From assembly GCA_017463025.1 (NCBI GenBank), contig JAFTPZ010000020.1:1-44495 (forward strand): a stretch of 44,495 nucleotides of DNA. Reading direction: 5' to 3'. Below, in pieces: positions 1-7,568 of the stretch; position 1 is the first letter of the stretch, and each line of letters begins with the position of its first letter. Both the position numbers and the translations under genes were made by a program. Source of the stretch: Clostridia bacterium. Lineage in GTDB: Bacteria; Bacillota; Clostridia; Christensenellales; Borkfalkiaceae. The notes under the pieces are model-generated. The model was not told the DNA's origin. It did no database searches and worked only from the letters and a program-made list of their open reading frames with translations.

Positions 1-93
<93 letters not shown>

Positions 94-98
94 TTTTC

Positions 99-140
99 AA
101 AGAAAAGAACCAAGTATTCATGCTCGGTTCTTTTTTCTTT
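99..140 (+). terminator. Terminator of the rRNA operon
   Basis: AAAGAAAAGAACC pairs with GGTTCTTTT across a short loop and is followed by a T-rich tract. It sits directly after the 5S rRNA. Confidence 0.8.
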
Positions 141-148
141 TCATATTA

Positions 149-178
149 TTGACAAAATGAATATCTTTATGATATAAT
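149..178 (+). promoter_or_regulatory. Sigma-A promoter of the AT-rich islet
   Basis: TTGACA (149-154) and TATAAT (173-178) are 18 bases apart, just after the rRNA terminator. A second copy of GATATAATGCAAA follows 20 bases downstream, giving a second possible -10 at about 192-197. Confidence 0.8.
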
Positions 179-239
179 GCAAATAGAAAGATATAATGCA
201 AAACAGAAGAAGCTCTAAATAAATGTTGGAGGTGGTGGA

Positions 240-626
240 TTGAATAGAAATTTGATTTATTTACTATTGCTTGGGATGATGGCGATTGTCTATATTGGAA
301 TGTGTATATATTACTTTCATAGGTATGATATAGGAGATTCAAGCAAATTAAATAAATATAGACTTTCTCCTAACAATATCTTAATAAAATTAAAGTTGTT
401 TAAGTATAATAATAATTTTAATTATTTTTTATTAATTCCCTATTTAATTGCATGGAATTTATTTTTTATTGTCTTTATTTTATATATCATTTATTGGTGT
501 GGTATTAAGAATTTAGAAAGTTTTTTTCTTAATAAATGGGTTAATATTTCGTTAATGGGATTAATGTTGTTATATATGGCGTATCTTCTTTTTATTGAAG
601 TAAAGATTTTAGATAGTAATATTTAA
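240..626 (+). CDS. Small membrane protein of unknown function
   Basis: The protein has 128 residues. I do not recognise the family. Three hydrophobic segments (about residues 5-25, 61-86 and 101-121) suggest an integral membrane protein. The start is TTG at 240, preceded by a strong GGAGGTGG; no ATG in frame fits. The base composition is strikingly AT-rich, with long A/T runs and codons such as ATA, TTA and AAT, unlike the genes after 1705. It is the first gene of a three-gene set driven by the promoter at 149-178. Its position directly behind an rRNA operon, its composition and the size of its neighbours suggest acquired cargo; an immunity-type or accessory role is only a guess. Confidence 0.6.
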   Translation: MNRNLIYLLLLGMMAIVYIGMCIYYFHRYDIGDSSKLNKYRLSPNNILIKLKLFKYNNNFNYFLLIPYLIAWNLFFIVFILYIIYWCGIKNLESFFLNKWVNISLMGLMLLYMAYLLFIEVKILDSNI

Positions 627-644
627 AGGATAAGGGGATAACAC

Positions 645-1040
645 TTGACTAGAGATGAATTTTTACAAAAATTTTTAATAGCCTTTGTAGATAATATACC
701 AAAAGATCAGCTTAAAAAGTTTCGTATAGGAGGGGCAAAAAAAGATTTTTTATGGAATCTTTTTGCGACAAAATTGATTCCTTGCTATGAGGGGAACGAG
801 GCTCGTAACGAGTATAATAAAGCCGATAAAATTGGGGCCGAGGAAATACACTTCGATAATGGTTTTTTAGGTGTAGATGATAAAAATTCCATAATGTTGT
901 CTAGCGAACATATGACGGCGGAAGAAATCGATGCTTTGGGCTTAATAGAATTTTATGTTATCGGGAAGGATTTTTCTTGGTGTTACGTTGTTACGCACGA
1001 ATTGAATTTATGTGGACCATATTTTTGTTATAAGCCTTAA
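645..1040 (+). CDS. Small soluble protein, resembles DUF4275-type proteins
   Basis: The protein has 131 residues and no signal peptide or membrane segment. The C-terminal pattern, acidic middle then DFSWCYVVTHE and GPYF, recalls the DUF4275-type Firmicute proteins found near secreted toxins; this assignment is from memory of the pattern and is weak. It starts with TTG at 645 after AAGGGGAT. It lies 18 bases after the preceding membrane-protein gene and has the same AT-rich composition, so the two are probably co-transcribed. No catalytic motif is visible. Confidence 0.5.
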   Translation: MTRDEFLQKFLIAFVDNIPKDQLKKFRIGGAKKDFLWNLFATKLIPCYEGNEARNEYNKADKIGAEEIHFDNGFLGVDDKNSIMLSSEHMTAEEIDALGLIEFYVIGKDFSWCYVVTHELNLCGPYFCYKP

Positions 1041-1078
1041 TGCTGTGTAATGTCAAACGCAGAAAGGTAGGAGATTAT

Positions 1079-1588
1079 ATGAAAGAAAAATATAAAATCG
1101 AGGCTTCTTTATCATTTGGTAAAATTTTTTCAGATAAAGTAAATTTTCTTTTATATGTTTTTTTAGGTATATCGTTGATTGTACCCGTTATCACAGTTTG
1201 CATTATTTTTACTATTGCGTTGGGCGAGATGCAGACATCGCCTAATATAATTTCTTCGCTTATTTTCGCAAATATTTTTGCATTCTTTTTATTTGGGGTT
1301 GTTCTTTGGCGTATCATTTATAATAACAAACTTAAAAAGAGAATACGGCTTTGGTTGAATGACGCTATACCGATTAAGACTTCGGCAAGACGGCTAGATT
1401 TAACAGATAAAAAATATAAGCCCTACCAAATTGAAGTAAAATTTATTTTTCAAGAGAAGAAACAAAAGTATATAAGTCGAGCCGGTTCATCTGTTACAGG
1501 GTATTTTAAGTTTTTTAGTGAACCGGCAAAAGAGCTAAATATTTTATATTCCCCAAAATACAATGAGATTTTAATTCTAAAAGAGTGA
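1079..1588 (+). CDS. Membrane protein of unknown function
   Basis: The protein has 169 residues. The start at 1079 is chosen over an upstream in-frame ATG at 1040 because GTAGGAG lies just before it. Two long hydrophobic segments (about residues 23-48 and 60-82) are followed by a soluble, beta-rich tail of about 85 residues with the pattern Y-x-x-x-G-S-S-V-T-G-Y-F. This layout (two membrane helices plus a small beta domain) recalls DUF3592-like proteins, but I cannot assign it. It is the last gene of the AT-rich islet and is followed by a strong terminator. Confidence 0.6.
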   Translation: MKEKYKIEASLSFGKIFSDKVNFLLYVFLGISLIVPVITVCIIFTIALGEMQTSPNIISSLIFANIFAFFLFGVVLWRIIYNNKLKKRIRLWLNDAIPIKTSARRLDLTDKKYKPYQIEVKFIFQEKKQKYISRAGSSVTGYFKFFSEPAKELNILYSPKYNEILILKE

Positions 1589-1610
1589 TTTATTGACAGG
1601 GAAGCGATGA

Positions 1611-1646
1611 AAAAAATCCTTACTGATTTTTTAAGTAAGGATTTTT
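1611..1646 (+). terminator. Terminator closing the AT-rich islet
   Basis: AAAAATCCTTAC and GTAAGGATTTTT form a 12-bp stem around an 11-base loop, followed by T-rich sequence. Confidence 0.85.
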
Positions 1647-1654
1647 CCATTTCC

Positions 1655-1683
1655 TTGACTTGTTAGATTTTTTGTTATATAAT
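1655..1683 (+). promoter_or_regulatory. Sigma-A promoter
   Basis: TTGACT (1655-1660) and TATAAT (1678-1683) have the ideal 17-base spacing, 21 bases before the start codon of the next gene. Confidence 0.85.
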
Positions 1684-1704
1684 AGATATCGAGAGGTGAT
1701 TATT

Positions 1705-3144
1705 ATGATTTTATGTTTAGCAAACGGTTTCGCAACAATCCGTACGCCGTTTAATGAAAAGTACGACTTGATCCAAAAATTCCGCGGAATGGAAACGAGC
1801 TCTATCCTTTATAATCAGCCCGTGGATTTTATGGAATCGGGCTTGATGCAAAGGGATAAATGGGATTATTGGCATATCGATATTCCGTTTGCGCTCAACA
1901 CCGACGAGGCTGTGCCTGCGTACGTGAACAACTGTTTTATCGGCGCGAATCACGGTCATCACGGCGCGGTGAGCGTGTACGCCCCTGCGCACGGCAAAAC
2001 GGTTGCGGACGTGGGCTCGCTTTGGAAAGACGAAAACGGCGTGAAATTTACGCTTATGCGCGTGAGTACCGAGGATCATTTGCTTTTCCTTTCGGAAAAT
2101 ACGGGTGAAAGCGTGGAAAATTACGCGTTTATAAAGAAGATCGAGGGAAAACTCACATATCTCGAAAACGGTGAAAATACCGCCGATATTTGTCCTGAAA
2201 AGCAAGGCAGTTCGGACTTGCGCCGTGCGATCCGTTATAAGGATAAGCGTGCCGTGGCGGTTACGAACGGAAAAGAACATGTCGTTTTGGGGGAAGTTTC
2301 CTGCGATTACGCAGAAATTCGTGAGGAATACGAAATTATCAATCCTGCGACGGTAGCGGAGGCGCTCCGCGCCGCACGCCCGAAAGACGGCTATCAAAAA
2401 CAACCCGATTTTGCGGATTACGGACAACCTATGCTGTCCTGTAAGATCACCTATCGCATCGAAAACGATGGCACAATCTTAACGCTTTTCGATTATAAGA
2501 AATTGATGAACGTACGTTTCCAAAGATTTATGGGAATTATGTATCAAGAAAAATTAGACGTTTATAAAGGCGGTATTTGGCGGTATTTCCCCAAGGTGTT
2601 GCCGTTCACGACGGAAGAGGGAACGTTTAATTTTTCCATGCCTACGCCCACCGTGGGAGAGCCGTTTCCAAAACGTTTTGAATTGACGCGCGAATATTGG
2701 AAAGATAACGGTTCGCCCTGCGAGCGTGCAGTTGATTATTTCCGCGACAAAAATGGCTGCGATAGATTGGCGTTTGCAAGCGGTTTTCTGCCGCTGTACG
2801 ACGGTGTGCCTACAATTCGGAATAAGCAGGTCTCAAACGTGGTCAGCTTGAAATTTACGCGCAAGCATTATCCTACGTTTGCGGATGGAGATTTGACGCA
2901 TATACGCGGTATCGGGTATAAAAAGTATTTCACGCCGACGGCGGATAAAGCGTCGTATTATAAGGTCAAGGCAGAGGGAAAAACTTTTATTTACGCGGAT
3001 TTCTTTGCAAAGAAAACGTTGGAAATTCCCGTGCAGGGAAACATGAAACCGTTTGAAGTGAGCGAGGGGATCACGTATAAAACGGAAAGTGGAAAAATTG
3101 CCGTTACGGGCGAGCACGGTTACGCCGTATTTGTCGAAGAATAA
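1705..3144 (+). CDS. Large protein of unknown function
   Basis: The protein has 479 residues; I do not recognise the family. The start at 1705 is set by GAGAGGTGAT just upstream and by the promoter at 1655-1683, which would leave out the longer in-frame start at 1660. There is no signal peptide or membrane segment, so it is probably cytoplasmic. The sequence is rich in aromatic residues and alternating beta-strand patterns throughout, with repeated G-x-Y/F turns, as in all-beta proteins; cysteines are few. It is a single-gene transcription unit with its own promoter. Composition is normal for the chromosome, in contrast with the upstream islet. Confidence 0.75.
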   Translation: MILCLANGFATIRTPFNEKYDLIQKFRGMETSSILYNQPVDFMESGLMQRDKWDYWHIDIPFALNTDEAVPAYVNNCFIGANHGHHGAVSVYAPAHGKTVADVGSLWKDENGVKFTLMRVSTEDHLLFLSENTGESVENYAFIKKIEGKLTYLENGENTADICPEKQGSSDLRRAIRYKDKRAVAVTNGKEHVVLGEVSCDYAEIREEYEIINPATVAEALRAARPKDGYQKQPDFADYGQPMLSCKITYRIENDGTILTLFDYKKLMNVRFQRFMGIMYQEKLDVYKGGIWRYFPKVLPFTTEEGTFNFSMPTPTVGEPFPKRFELTREYWKDNGSPCERAVDYFRDKNGCDRLAFASGFLPLYDGVPTIRNKQVSNVVSLKFTRKHYPTFADGDLTHIRGIGYKKYFTPTADKASYYKVKAEGKTFIYADFFAKKTLEIPVQGNMKPFEVSEGITYKTESGKIAVTGEHGYAVFVEE

Positions 3145-3172
3145 ATCGCGCAGTATACAAAAAAAATATTTT

Positions 3173-3215
3173 GGGCATACTCTGTTTAGTGAATGAAAAT
3201 AAAAGGAGTATGCCC
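3173..3215 (+). promoter_or_regulatory. Hairpin that hides the ribosome binding site of the ferritin-like gene
   Basis: GGGCATACTC (3173-3182) is the exact reverse complement of GAGTATGCCC (3206-3215), giving a perfect 10-bp stem with a 23-base loop. The right arm includes the last part of the SD (AAAGGAG, 3202-3208) and ends one base before the ATG at 3216. The stem should block ribosome entry until it is opened. It could also act as a weak terminator of the upstream gene, but no T-run follows. Confidence 0.6.
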
Positions 3216-4490
3216 ATGAATCCATTTAACGAAAAACCGAAAGCGATCGAAAAGGATTTCCAAAACTGGAAACAGATGTATCCTAAATCGTACGACAAAC
3301 GCGCGATCGATCCGTATACCAAAACGCGTATCATTCTGATGAATGGTACGGAATTTGAAGCGAACTGGTTTTCGCACCAGTTTGCAAGGCACGTTTGCGA
3401 CAACGACCTGCGCCGCGATCTTGCGATGACGCGTATGATCGAGAAACAACAACAGTTGAAAATTTCGCTGTTAAAGCCTGCGAACGAAACGATTTTGGAA
3501 CACACGATCGGTTATGAGCAGCTTGCCGTCGATCTTACGGCAGAGCTTGCCAAGCGCGAGCTGGATTGTAACGTCAAGACCGCGCTCGATTTTGCGCTGT
3601 TGGAAGATTTCGACCATTTGTATCGGTATGCAAATCTTTTGGAAATGGAACAGGGTATCGCCGCGGAATGGCTCGTGGGGCGGTATACGGAAATTATGCC
3701 GGGGCGGCCTACGATCGCGCATCATAGATGTCCGCTCGATAACGTAAAACGGAGCATCAACGCCAAGGATTCGGATACGCAAACGGTGCTTTCGACGATG
3801 ATCATTACAGCCGCCGAACAGCAAACGATGAATTATTATATGAACGTAACCAACTTCGCAAGCACGGATATAGGACGGAAGCTGTATCAGGAGATCGCGC
3901 TCGTGGAGGAGGAACACGTTACGCAATACGAATCGCTCATGGATCCCAACGCCACGTGGCTGGAAATGCTCCTTTGGCACGAATATACCGAATGTTATCT
4001 CTATTGGTCGTGTTATATGACGGAAACGGACGCGTATATCAAGAGTCTTTGGGAAGAAAATTTCGCGATGGAAATTTCGCAACTGCATAAAGCGGCGGAA
4101 TTGCTCAAAAAATACGAGCATAAAGAATGGCAGGAAGTCATCAAAGATCCCGAATTCCCCGCGCCGCTTTCCTTGCATGAAAATATTGAGTACGTGCGTA
4201 AAATACTCGATACCACGGTGCAGTACACTTCCGATAAAGAGGACTACAAATTACTCAAAACACTCCCCAAGGACGCGAATTTCTTCCGTTATCAGGAGAT
4301 CATCAATCCCAGTGTACAGATCGTGCCGTCGCATAACGTGATCGAGGAGTTTATTTCCCGTAGGGGCGCGGATTACCGCTATCAGGTCGCGCCAAGCCCA
4401 GTGCCCGAACTTCGGAACAGAAGAGAAGATAACACTTCCGTCGGGAGAAAGCCCAACGCCGCGGATAGTACGGAATTTACCTGTAATTGA
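3216..4490 (+). CDS. Ferritin-like diiron-type protein of unknown function
   Basis: The protein has 424 residues and is mostly helical. Several helices carry the Glu/His patterns of ferritin-like four-helix bundles: EHTIGYEQLA, LLEDFDHLYRYANLLE, an ExxH motif in VEEEHVTQYESL, and LLWHEYTECYLYW. These would supply carboxylate and histidine metal ligands; this is inference from pattern. No signal peptide is present. The start at 3216 has SD AAAGGAG seven bases upstream; an in-frame ATG two codons earlier overlaps the SD and is unlikely. The gene stands alone, with a hairpin over its SD and a terminator behind it. A role in metal handling or oxidative stress is plausible but unproven. Confidence 0.7.
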   Translation: MNPFNEKPKAIEKDFQNWKQMYPKSYDKRAIDPYTKTRIILMNGTEFEANWFSHQFARHVCDNDLRRDLAMTRMIEKQQQLKISLLKPANETILEHTIGYEQLAVDLTAELAKRELDCNVKTALDFALLEDFDHLYRYANLLEMEQGIAAEWLVGRYTEIMPGRPTIAHHRCPLDNVKRSINAKDSDTQTVLSTMIITAAEQQTMNYYMNVTNFASTDIGRKLYQEIALVEEEHVTQYESLMDPNATWLEMLLWHEYTECYLYWSCYMTETDAYIKSLWEENFAMEISQLHKAAELLKKYEHKEWQEVIKDPEFPAPLSLHENIEYVRKILDTTVQYTSDKEDYKLLKTLPKDANFFRYQEIINPSVQIVPSHNVIEEFISRRGADYRYQVAPSPVPELRNRREDNTSVGRKPNAADSTEFTCN

Positions 4491-4498
4491 TCATAAAA

Positions 4499-4529
4499 CA
4501 AACCGCTTGCTATGCAAGCGGTTTTCTCT
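4499..4529. terminator. Bidirectional terminator
   Basis: AAACCGCTTGC and GCAAGCGGTTT form a stem with A-rich and T-rich flanks on either side, between two convergent genes. Confidence 0.85.
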
Positions 4530-5006
4530 TTATTCTTTTTTGTCTGTGAGCGTAAATCCGTAATCGATATTCGGATTGACGGCAAGGAGCGCGCGTACGA
4601 GCGCCTCGTTCCATTCGGGAGAAACGGAGACCAACGTATACGCCTCGCCGAAATGGATCGTCAGTTTTTGTACGTCTTGATCGAGCAGCACGGAGGTGAT
4701 CTCGTTGATCACGAATTTACTTTTGATAAAGCCGTATTGCGTGATAAAATATTTCTCGTCCACGATATATTGCGAACGGATAAGCAGGGAAACGACGATC
4801 GCGATACAAAATACGCATACGGCGATAAGAAAGGGGTATTTCAAAACGTCGTTAATCGTCTTGACGCCGAAATTGACGATACGCCAAACGGAAATGCCGA
4901 TCCCCACGCCGCAAAGGGCGAGAATGGCAATACAAAGTCCGATGATCGTAGGTGAAAATTTGATTCTGAATCGTTGCTCTTGCAACTTGTCGTTTTTCTG
5001 TTCCAT
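4530..5006 (-). CDS. Membrane protein with a PH-like (bPH/YcxB-type) domain
   Basis: The protein has 158 residues. After a charged N-terminus come two membrane helices (about residues 19-39 and 56-76), then a soluble beta-rich domain beginning IVDEKYFITQYGFIKSK, which matches the usual opening of bacterial PH-like domains (a strand, a turn, then 'G-x-x-x-S-K/R'). Function is unknown; such proteins act at the cytoplasmic membrane. The promoter at 5013-5041 places the predicted transcription start at or next to the ATG, and no SD is present, so the transcript appears leaderless. It is divergent from the MATE gene, which shows the same arrangement. Confidence 0.65.
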   Translation of the reverse strand: MEQKNDKLQEQRFRIKFSPTIIGLCIAILALCGVGIGISVWRIVNFGVKTINDVLKYPFLIAVCVFCIAIVVSLLIRSQYIVDEKYFITQYGFIKSKFVINEITSVLLDQDVQKLTIHFGEAYTLVSVSPEWNEALVRALLAVNPNIDYGFTLTDKKE

Positions 5007-5012
5007 ACTCTT

Positions 5013-5041
5013 ATTATAACACGCATAAAGAAAAATTGCAA
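5013..5041 (-). promoter_or_regulatory. Promoter, apparently leaderless, of the PH-like gene
   Basis: On the minus strand TTGCAA (5041-5036), 17 bases, then TATAAT (5018-5013), then only six bases to the ATG at 5006. A transcription start 6-7 bases after the -10 would fall on the start codon. Confidence 0.75.
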
Positions 5042-5097
5042 CCGTAAACGCGGAGTGAAGAAATTTTTAATTTTTTTCGGACAAGGGGGCGCGTTGG

Positions 5098-5126
5098 TTG
5101 CAAAATGTAACAAATCGTAGTATAAT
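5098..5126 (+). promoter_or_regulatory. Promoter, apparently leaderless, of the MATE gene
   Basis: TTGCAA (5098-5103), 17 bases, TATAAT (5121-5126), then seven bases to ATG at 5134, with no SD in between. It mirrors the divergent promoter at 5013-5041. Confidence 0.7.
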
Positions 5127-5133
5127 AAAAGAT

Positions 5134-6543
5134 ATGAGTATAGAGAACGTAACGGAAGAAGAACAGGCGATAGCCGAAAGAGAACGAAAACAGTTTGTCA
5201 AAATGACGCAAACGCCTATGCCCCGACTCATCATCGGGCTGGGAATACCTACGACGCTTAGTATGATGGTAACCTCCCTTTATAACCTCGCGGATACCTA
5301 TTTCGTATCCCTGCTTGGCAACGACGCGGTAACGGCGGCGGTAAGTAATCTGCTTGCCTTGATGTCGATTATTCAGGCGATCGGCTTTACGTACGGTATG
5401 GGTAGCGGCAGTATCATATCGCGGCTTTTGGGTAAGCGCGACCGCGACGGCGCGGATAGGGTGGCGTCGTCGTCTTTTGCCATTGCGTTTTTGAGCGGCG
5501 TACTCATTCTCGCGTTCGGGTTTATCTTTTTAACGCCGCTGATGAAGCTTTTCGGCTCGCGGCAGGCGGAAGTTTTGGGGTACTCCAAAGAATACGCGCG
5601 TTGGATCTTGATTTCCGCGCCGTTTATGTGTATGTCGTTCGTGATGAATAACGTACTCCGCGCGGAGGGGAAAGCGGTGCTTTCGATGATCGGACTGATC
5701 ACGGGCGCGGTCGTTAACGTCGTGCTCGATCCTATACTTATTTTTTCCGCGCATTTGGGCGTTACGGGTGCGGCGCTCGCTACCTGTATCAGTCAGATCG
5801 TCAGCTTTTGTATATTGCTGTTTATGTTCCTTTCGGGCAAGACGATCGTACGGCTGAAAGTGCGTTCAATCTCCCGTAAATTTGCGACTTATGGCGAAGT
5901 GATCGCCACGGGCTTTCCCTCCTTTTGTCGACAAATACTCGCCAGCCTTTGCACGGTGTTTTTGAATAACGCCGCCGACCTTTACGGCGGAGACGCGGCG
6001 CAGGCGGCGTTCGGCGTCGTGCAAAAGGTGTTTATGCTTGCATTCTCCCTTTCGCTGGGTATCGGACAGGGCTATCAGCCCGTTTTGGGTTATAATTACA
6101 GCTCCAAACGTTTTGATCGCGTGCGTTCGGCGTACTTATTCACGCTCGGCTTTGCTACGTCGATTATGGTCGTGTTTGCGGCGGTGTGCGCGATATTTGC
6201 GGCGAATTTGATGCAGATGTTCAGCCTTTCGGAAAGGGCTACGGAGATCGGCACGCTTACGTTACGATTACAATGTATCTGTATGCCGTTGCTGCCTTTG
6301 AATTTTATGGCGAGCGTTACCTATCAGGCTGTGGGAAGCAAGGCGATCGCCTCGGTGTTGTCGGTGTCAAGACAGGGCTTGTTCTATATACCTGCAGTGC
6401 TGATCCTGCCGAATATCTGGCAACTGTTTGGGGTACAATGCTGTCAGGCAATTTCCGATTTTTTTGCGTTCCTGTTTGCGATACCCTTTACGATACTATT
6501 TTTCAAACAATTAAAAAAGGACGAAAAAACAGGGCAGGTATAA
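5134..6543 (+). CDS. MATE family efflux transporter
   Basis: The protein has 469 residues with about 12 membrane helices. The opening PMPRLIIGLGIPTTLSMMV, then SLYNLADTYFV, is the classic MATE entry (in the family, 'P...L...L..P......LYN..D..FV'). It probably exports cationic or aromatic compounds in exchange for Na+ or H+ across the cytoplasmic membrane; the substrate is unknown. The start at 5134 is supported by the charged N-terminal extension usual in this subgroup. No SD precedes it, and the promoter lies so close that the mRNA is probably leaderless. An internal ATG at 5203 also lacks a good SD. It is a single-gene unit ended by a terminator. Confidence 0.93.
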   Translation: MSIENVTEEEQAIAERERKQFVKMTQTPMPRLIIGLGIPTTLSMMVTSLYNLADTYFVSLLGNDAVTAAVSNLLALMSIIQAIGFTYGMGSGSIISRLLGKRDRDGADRVASSSFAIAFLSGVLILAFGFIFLTPLMKLFGSRQAEVLGYSKEYARWILISAPFMCMSFVMNNVLRAEGKAVLSMIGLITGAVVNVVLDPILIFSAHLGVTGAALATCISQIVSFCILLFMFLSGKTIVRLKVRSISRKFATYGEVIATGFPSFCRQILASLCTVFLNNAADLYGGDAAQAAFGVVQKVFMLAFSLSLGIGQGYQPVLGYNYSSKRFDRVRSAYLFTLGFATSIMVVFAAVCAIFAANLMQMFSLSERATEIGTLTLRLQCICMPLLPLNFMASVTYQAVGSKAIASVLSVSRQGLFYIPAVLILPNIWQLFGVQCCQAISDFFAFLFAIPFTILFFKQLKKDEKTGQV

Positions 6544-6551
6544 GATGAACG

Positions 6552-6583
6552 AAAAAACGCACTCTTTAAGGGGTGCGTTTTTA
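6552..6583. terminator. Bidirectional terminator
   Basis: AAAAACGCAC and GTGCGTTTTT form a stem around a short loop between the convergent MATE and LysR genes. Confidence 0.85.
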
Positions 6584-6596
6584 GATAGACAATCTG

Positions 6597-7457
6597 TCAA
6601 ATTTCAAAGTCAAGCTTTTGACTATTCAAAAAAACGATAAATTTTTTCGTGCTCGCCGAATGTCCGGCGTTTCTTCGATAGGCAAATCCAAGTGTTCGCG
6701 ATATTTCCGGCTCCAGCTTGACGACGTGAATGCCTTTCATATGTTTTTTGAGTATCAGCGAGGGTAAAACGGTAATACCGATACCCTCCTTTACCATAGA
6801 GATAACGGAGGTATCGTCCACTGAATCGAAACGTACCACTTCGGCGAATTTGCTTTCGTCGAAGTAGTTTTTCAACTTGCCTTCATTTGTGGAAATGTAA
6901 GGAAAAGCGTACAACTCTTCACGATTTACCGATTTTCTGTTTGAAAAGGCGACGGAGGGAACTACTGCAACGTAGGGATCTTTCATAAAAGGTATCCATT
7001 CGTTTTTACCCAAAGGGATGGCATCGCCGAAAATAATATCGGCAATATCCTCTTCCAACCAAGTGCACAAATTGTTTCCTGCTTTAATGGAAACCTTTGT
7101 TTGCGGATAGGCTTTTTTGAACGACTTCAAAAGCTCGGGAAGAACGTATTGTGCGATACTCGAATACGTGCCGATCCGTATTTCCCGTTCTCTTTCTTCC
7201 GACAGCTGTGCGGCGGCTAAAAAAAGCTCTTTTTCCGCGTTGACGACCGTTTCTAATTTATCGTATAAAATTTTGCCTTCTTCCGTAAGCTCCACACCCT
7301 TGGGAGTGCGTTTGAGCAGGGGCACGTTCAACTCCGATTCGAGTGCGTCTGCCATATGCGACAGGGCGGACGGGGTATAGGAAAACTCCTCTGCGGCTTT
7401 AGATAAACTTTTGTTTTTAACGGCAGATAACAACGCCTTGATCTTCAACGTGTCCAT
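6597..7457 (-). CDS. LysR-family transcriptional regulator
   Basis: The protein has 286 residues, normal for the family. The N-terminal winged helix-turn-helix covers about residues 1-60 (KNKSLSKAAEEFSYTPSALS is the recognition region), followed by the linker helix and a periplasmic-binding-type effector domain with the usual GIGITVLPSLI segment near the end. It is divergent from an EamA transporter and shares a compact double promoter with it, so it probably controls that transporter and itself. The effector is unknown. Confidence 0.92.
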   Translation of the reverse strand: MDTLKIKALLSAVKNKSLSKAAEEFSYTPSALSHMADALESELNVPLLKRTPKGVELTEEGKILYDKLETVVNAEKELFLAAAQLSEEREREIRIGTYSSIAQYVLPELLKSFKKAYPQTKVSIKAGNNLCTWLEEDIADIIFGDAIPLGKNEWIPFMKDPYVAVVPSVAFSNRKSVNREELYAFPYISTNEGKLKNYFDESKFAEVVRFDSVDDTSVISMVKEGIGITVLPSLILKKHMKGIHVVKLEPEISRTLGFAYRRNAGHSASTKKFIVFLNSQKLDFEI

Positions 7458-7472
7458 AACGCCTCCGAGTTA

Positions 7473-7536
7473 TGAAAATTTTTCACACCCTTATTATAAA
7501 CTTCCGTTTCCCAAAAGTCAAGGATTATGATATAAT
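7473..7536. promoter_or_regulatory. Overlapping divergent promoters of the LysR and EamA genes
   Basis: Minus: TTGACT (7521-7516), 17 bases, TATAAT (7498-7493). Plus: TATAAT (7531-7536) with a weak -35 at 7508-7513, which lies next to the minus -35. An inverted repeat TGAAA-N3-TTTCA (7473-7485) in the LysR leader is a candidate regulator site. Confidence 0.75.
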
Positions 7537-7568
7537 TATTGAAAAATTAATACGCGGAGAATAAAAGG

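Noticed and set aside
223..243. Seven-codon leader peptide before the first islet gene
   Set aside because: The frame is formed by the SD region itself (GGAGGTGG) and shows no SD of its own or any conserved feature.
1717..2427. Long minus-strand open frame opposite the unknown 479-residue gene
   Set aside because: It is antisense to a well-supported gene, basic and low in sense as a protein, and has no SD or promoter. The same holds for other long antisense frames, such as 3471-4178, 9231-9752 and 16730-17092.
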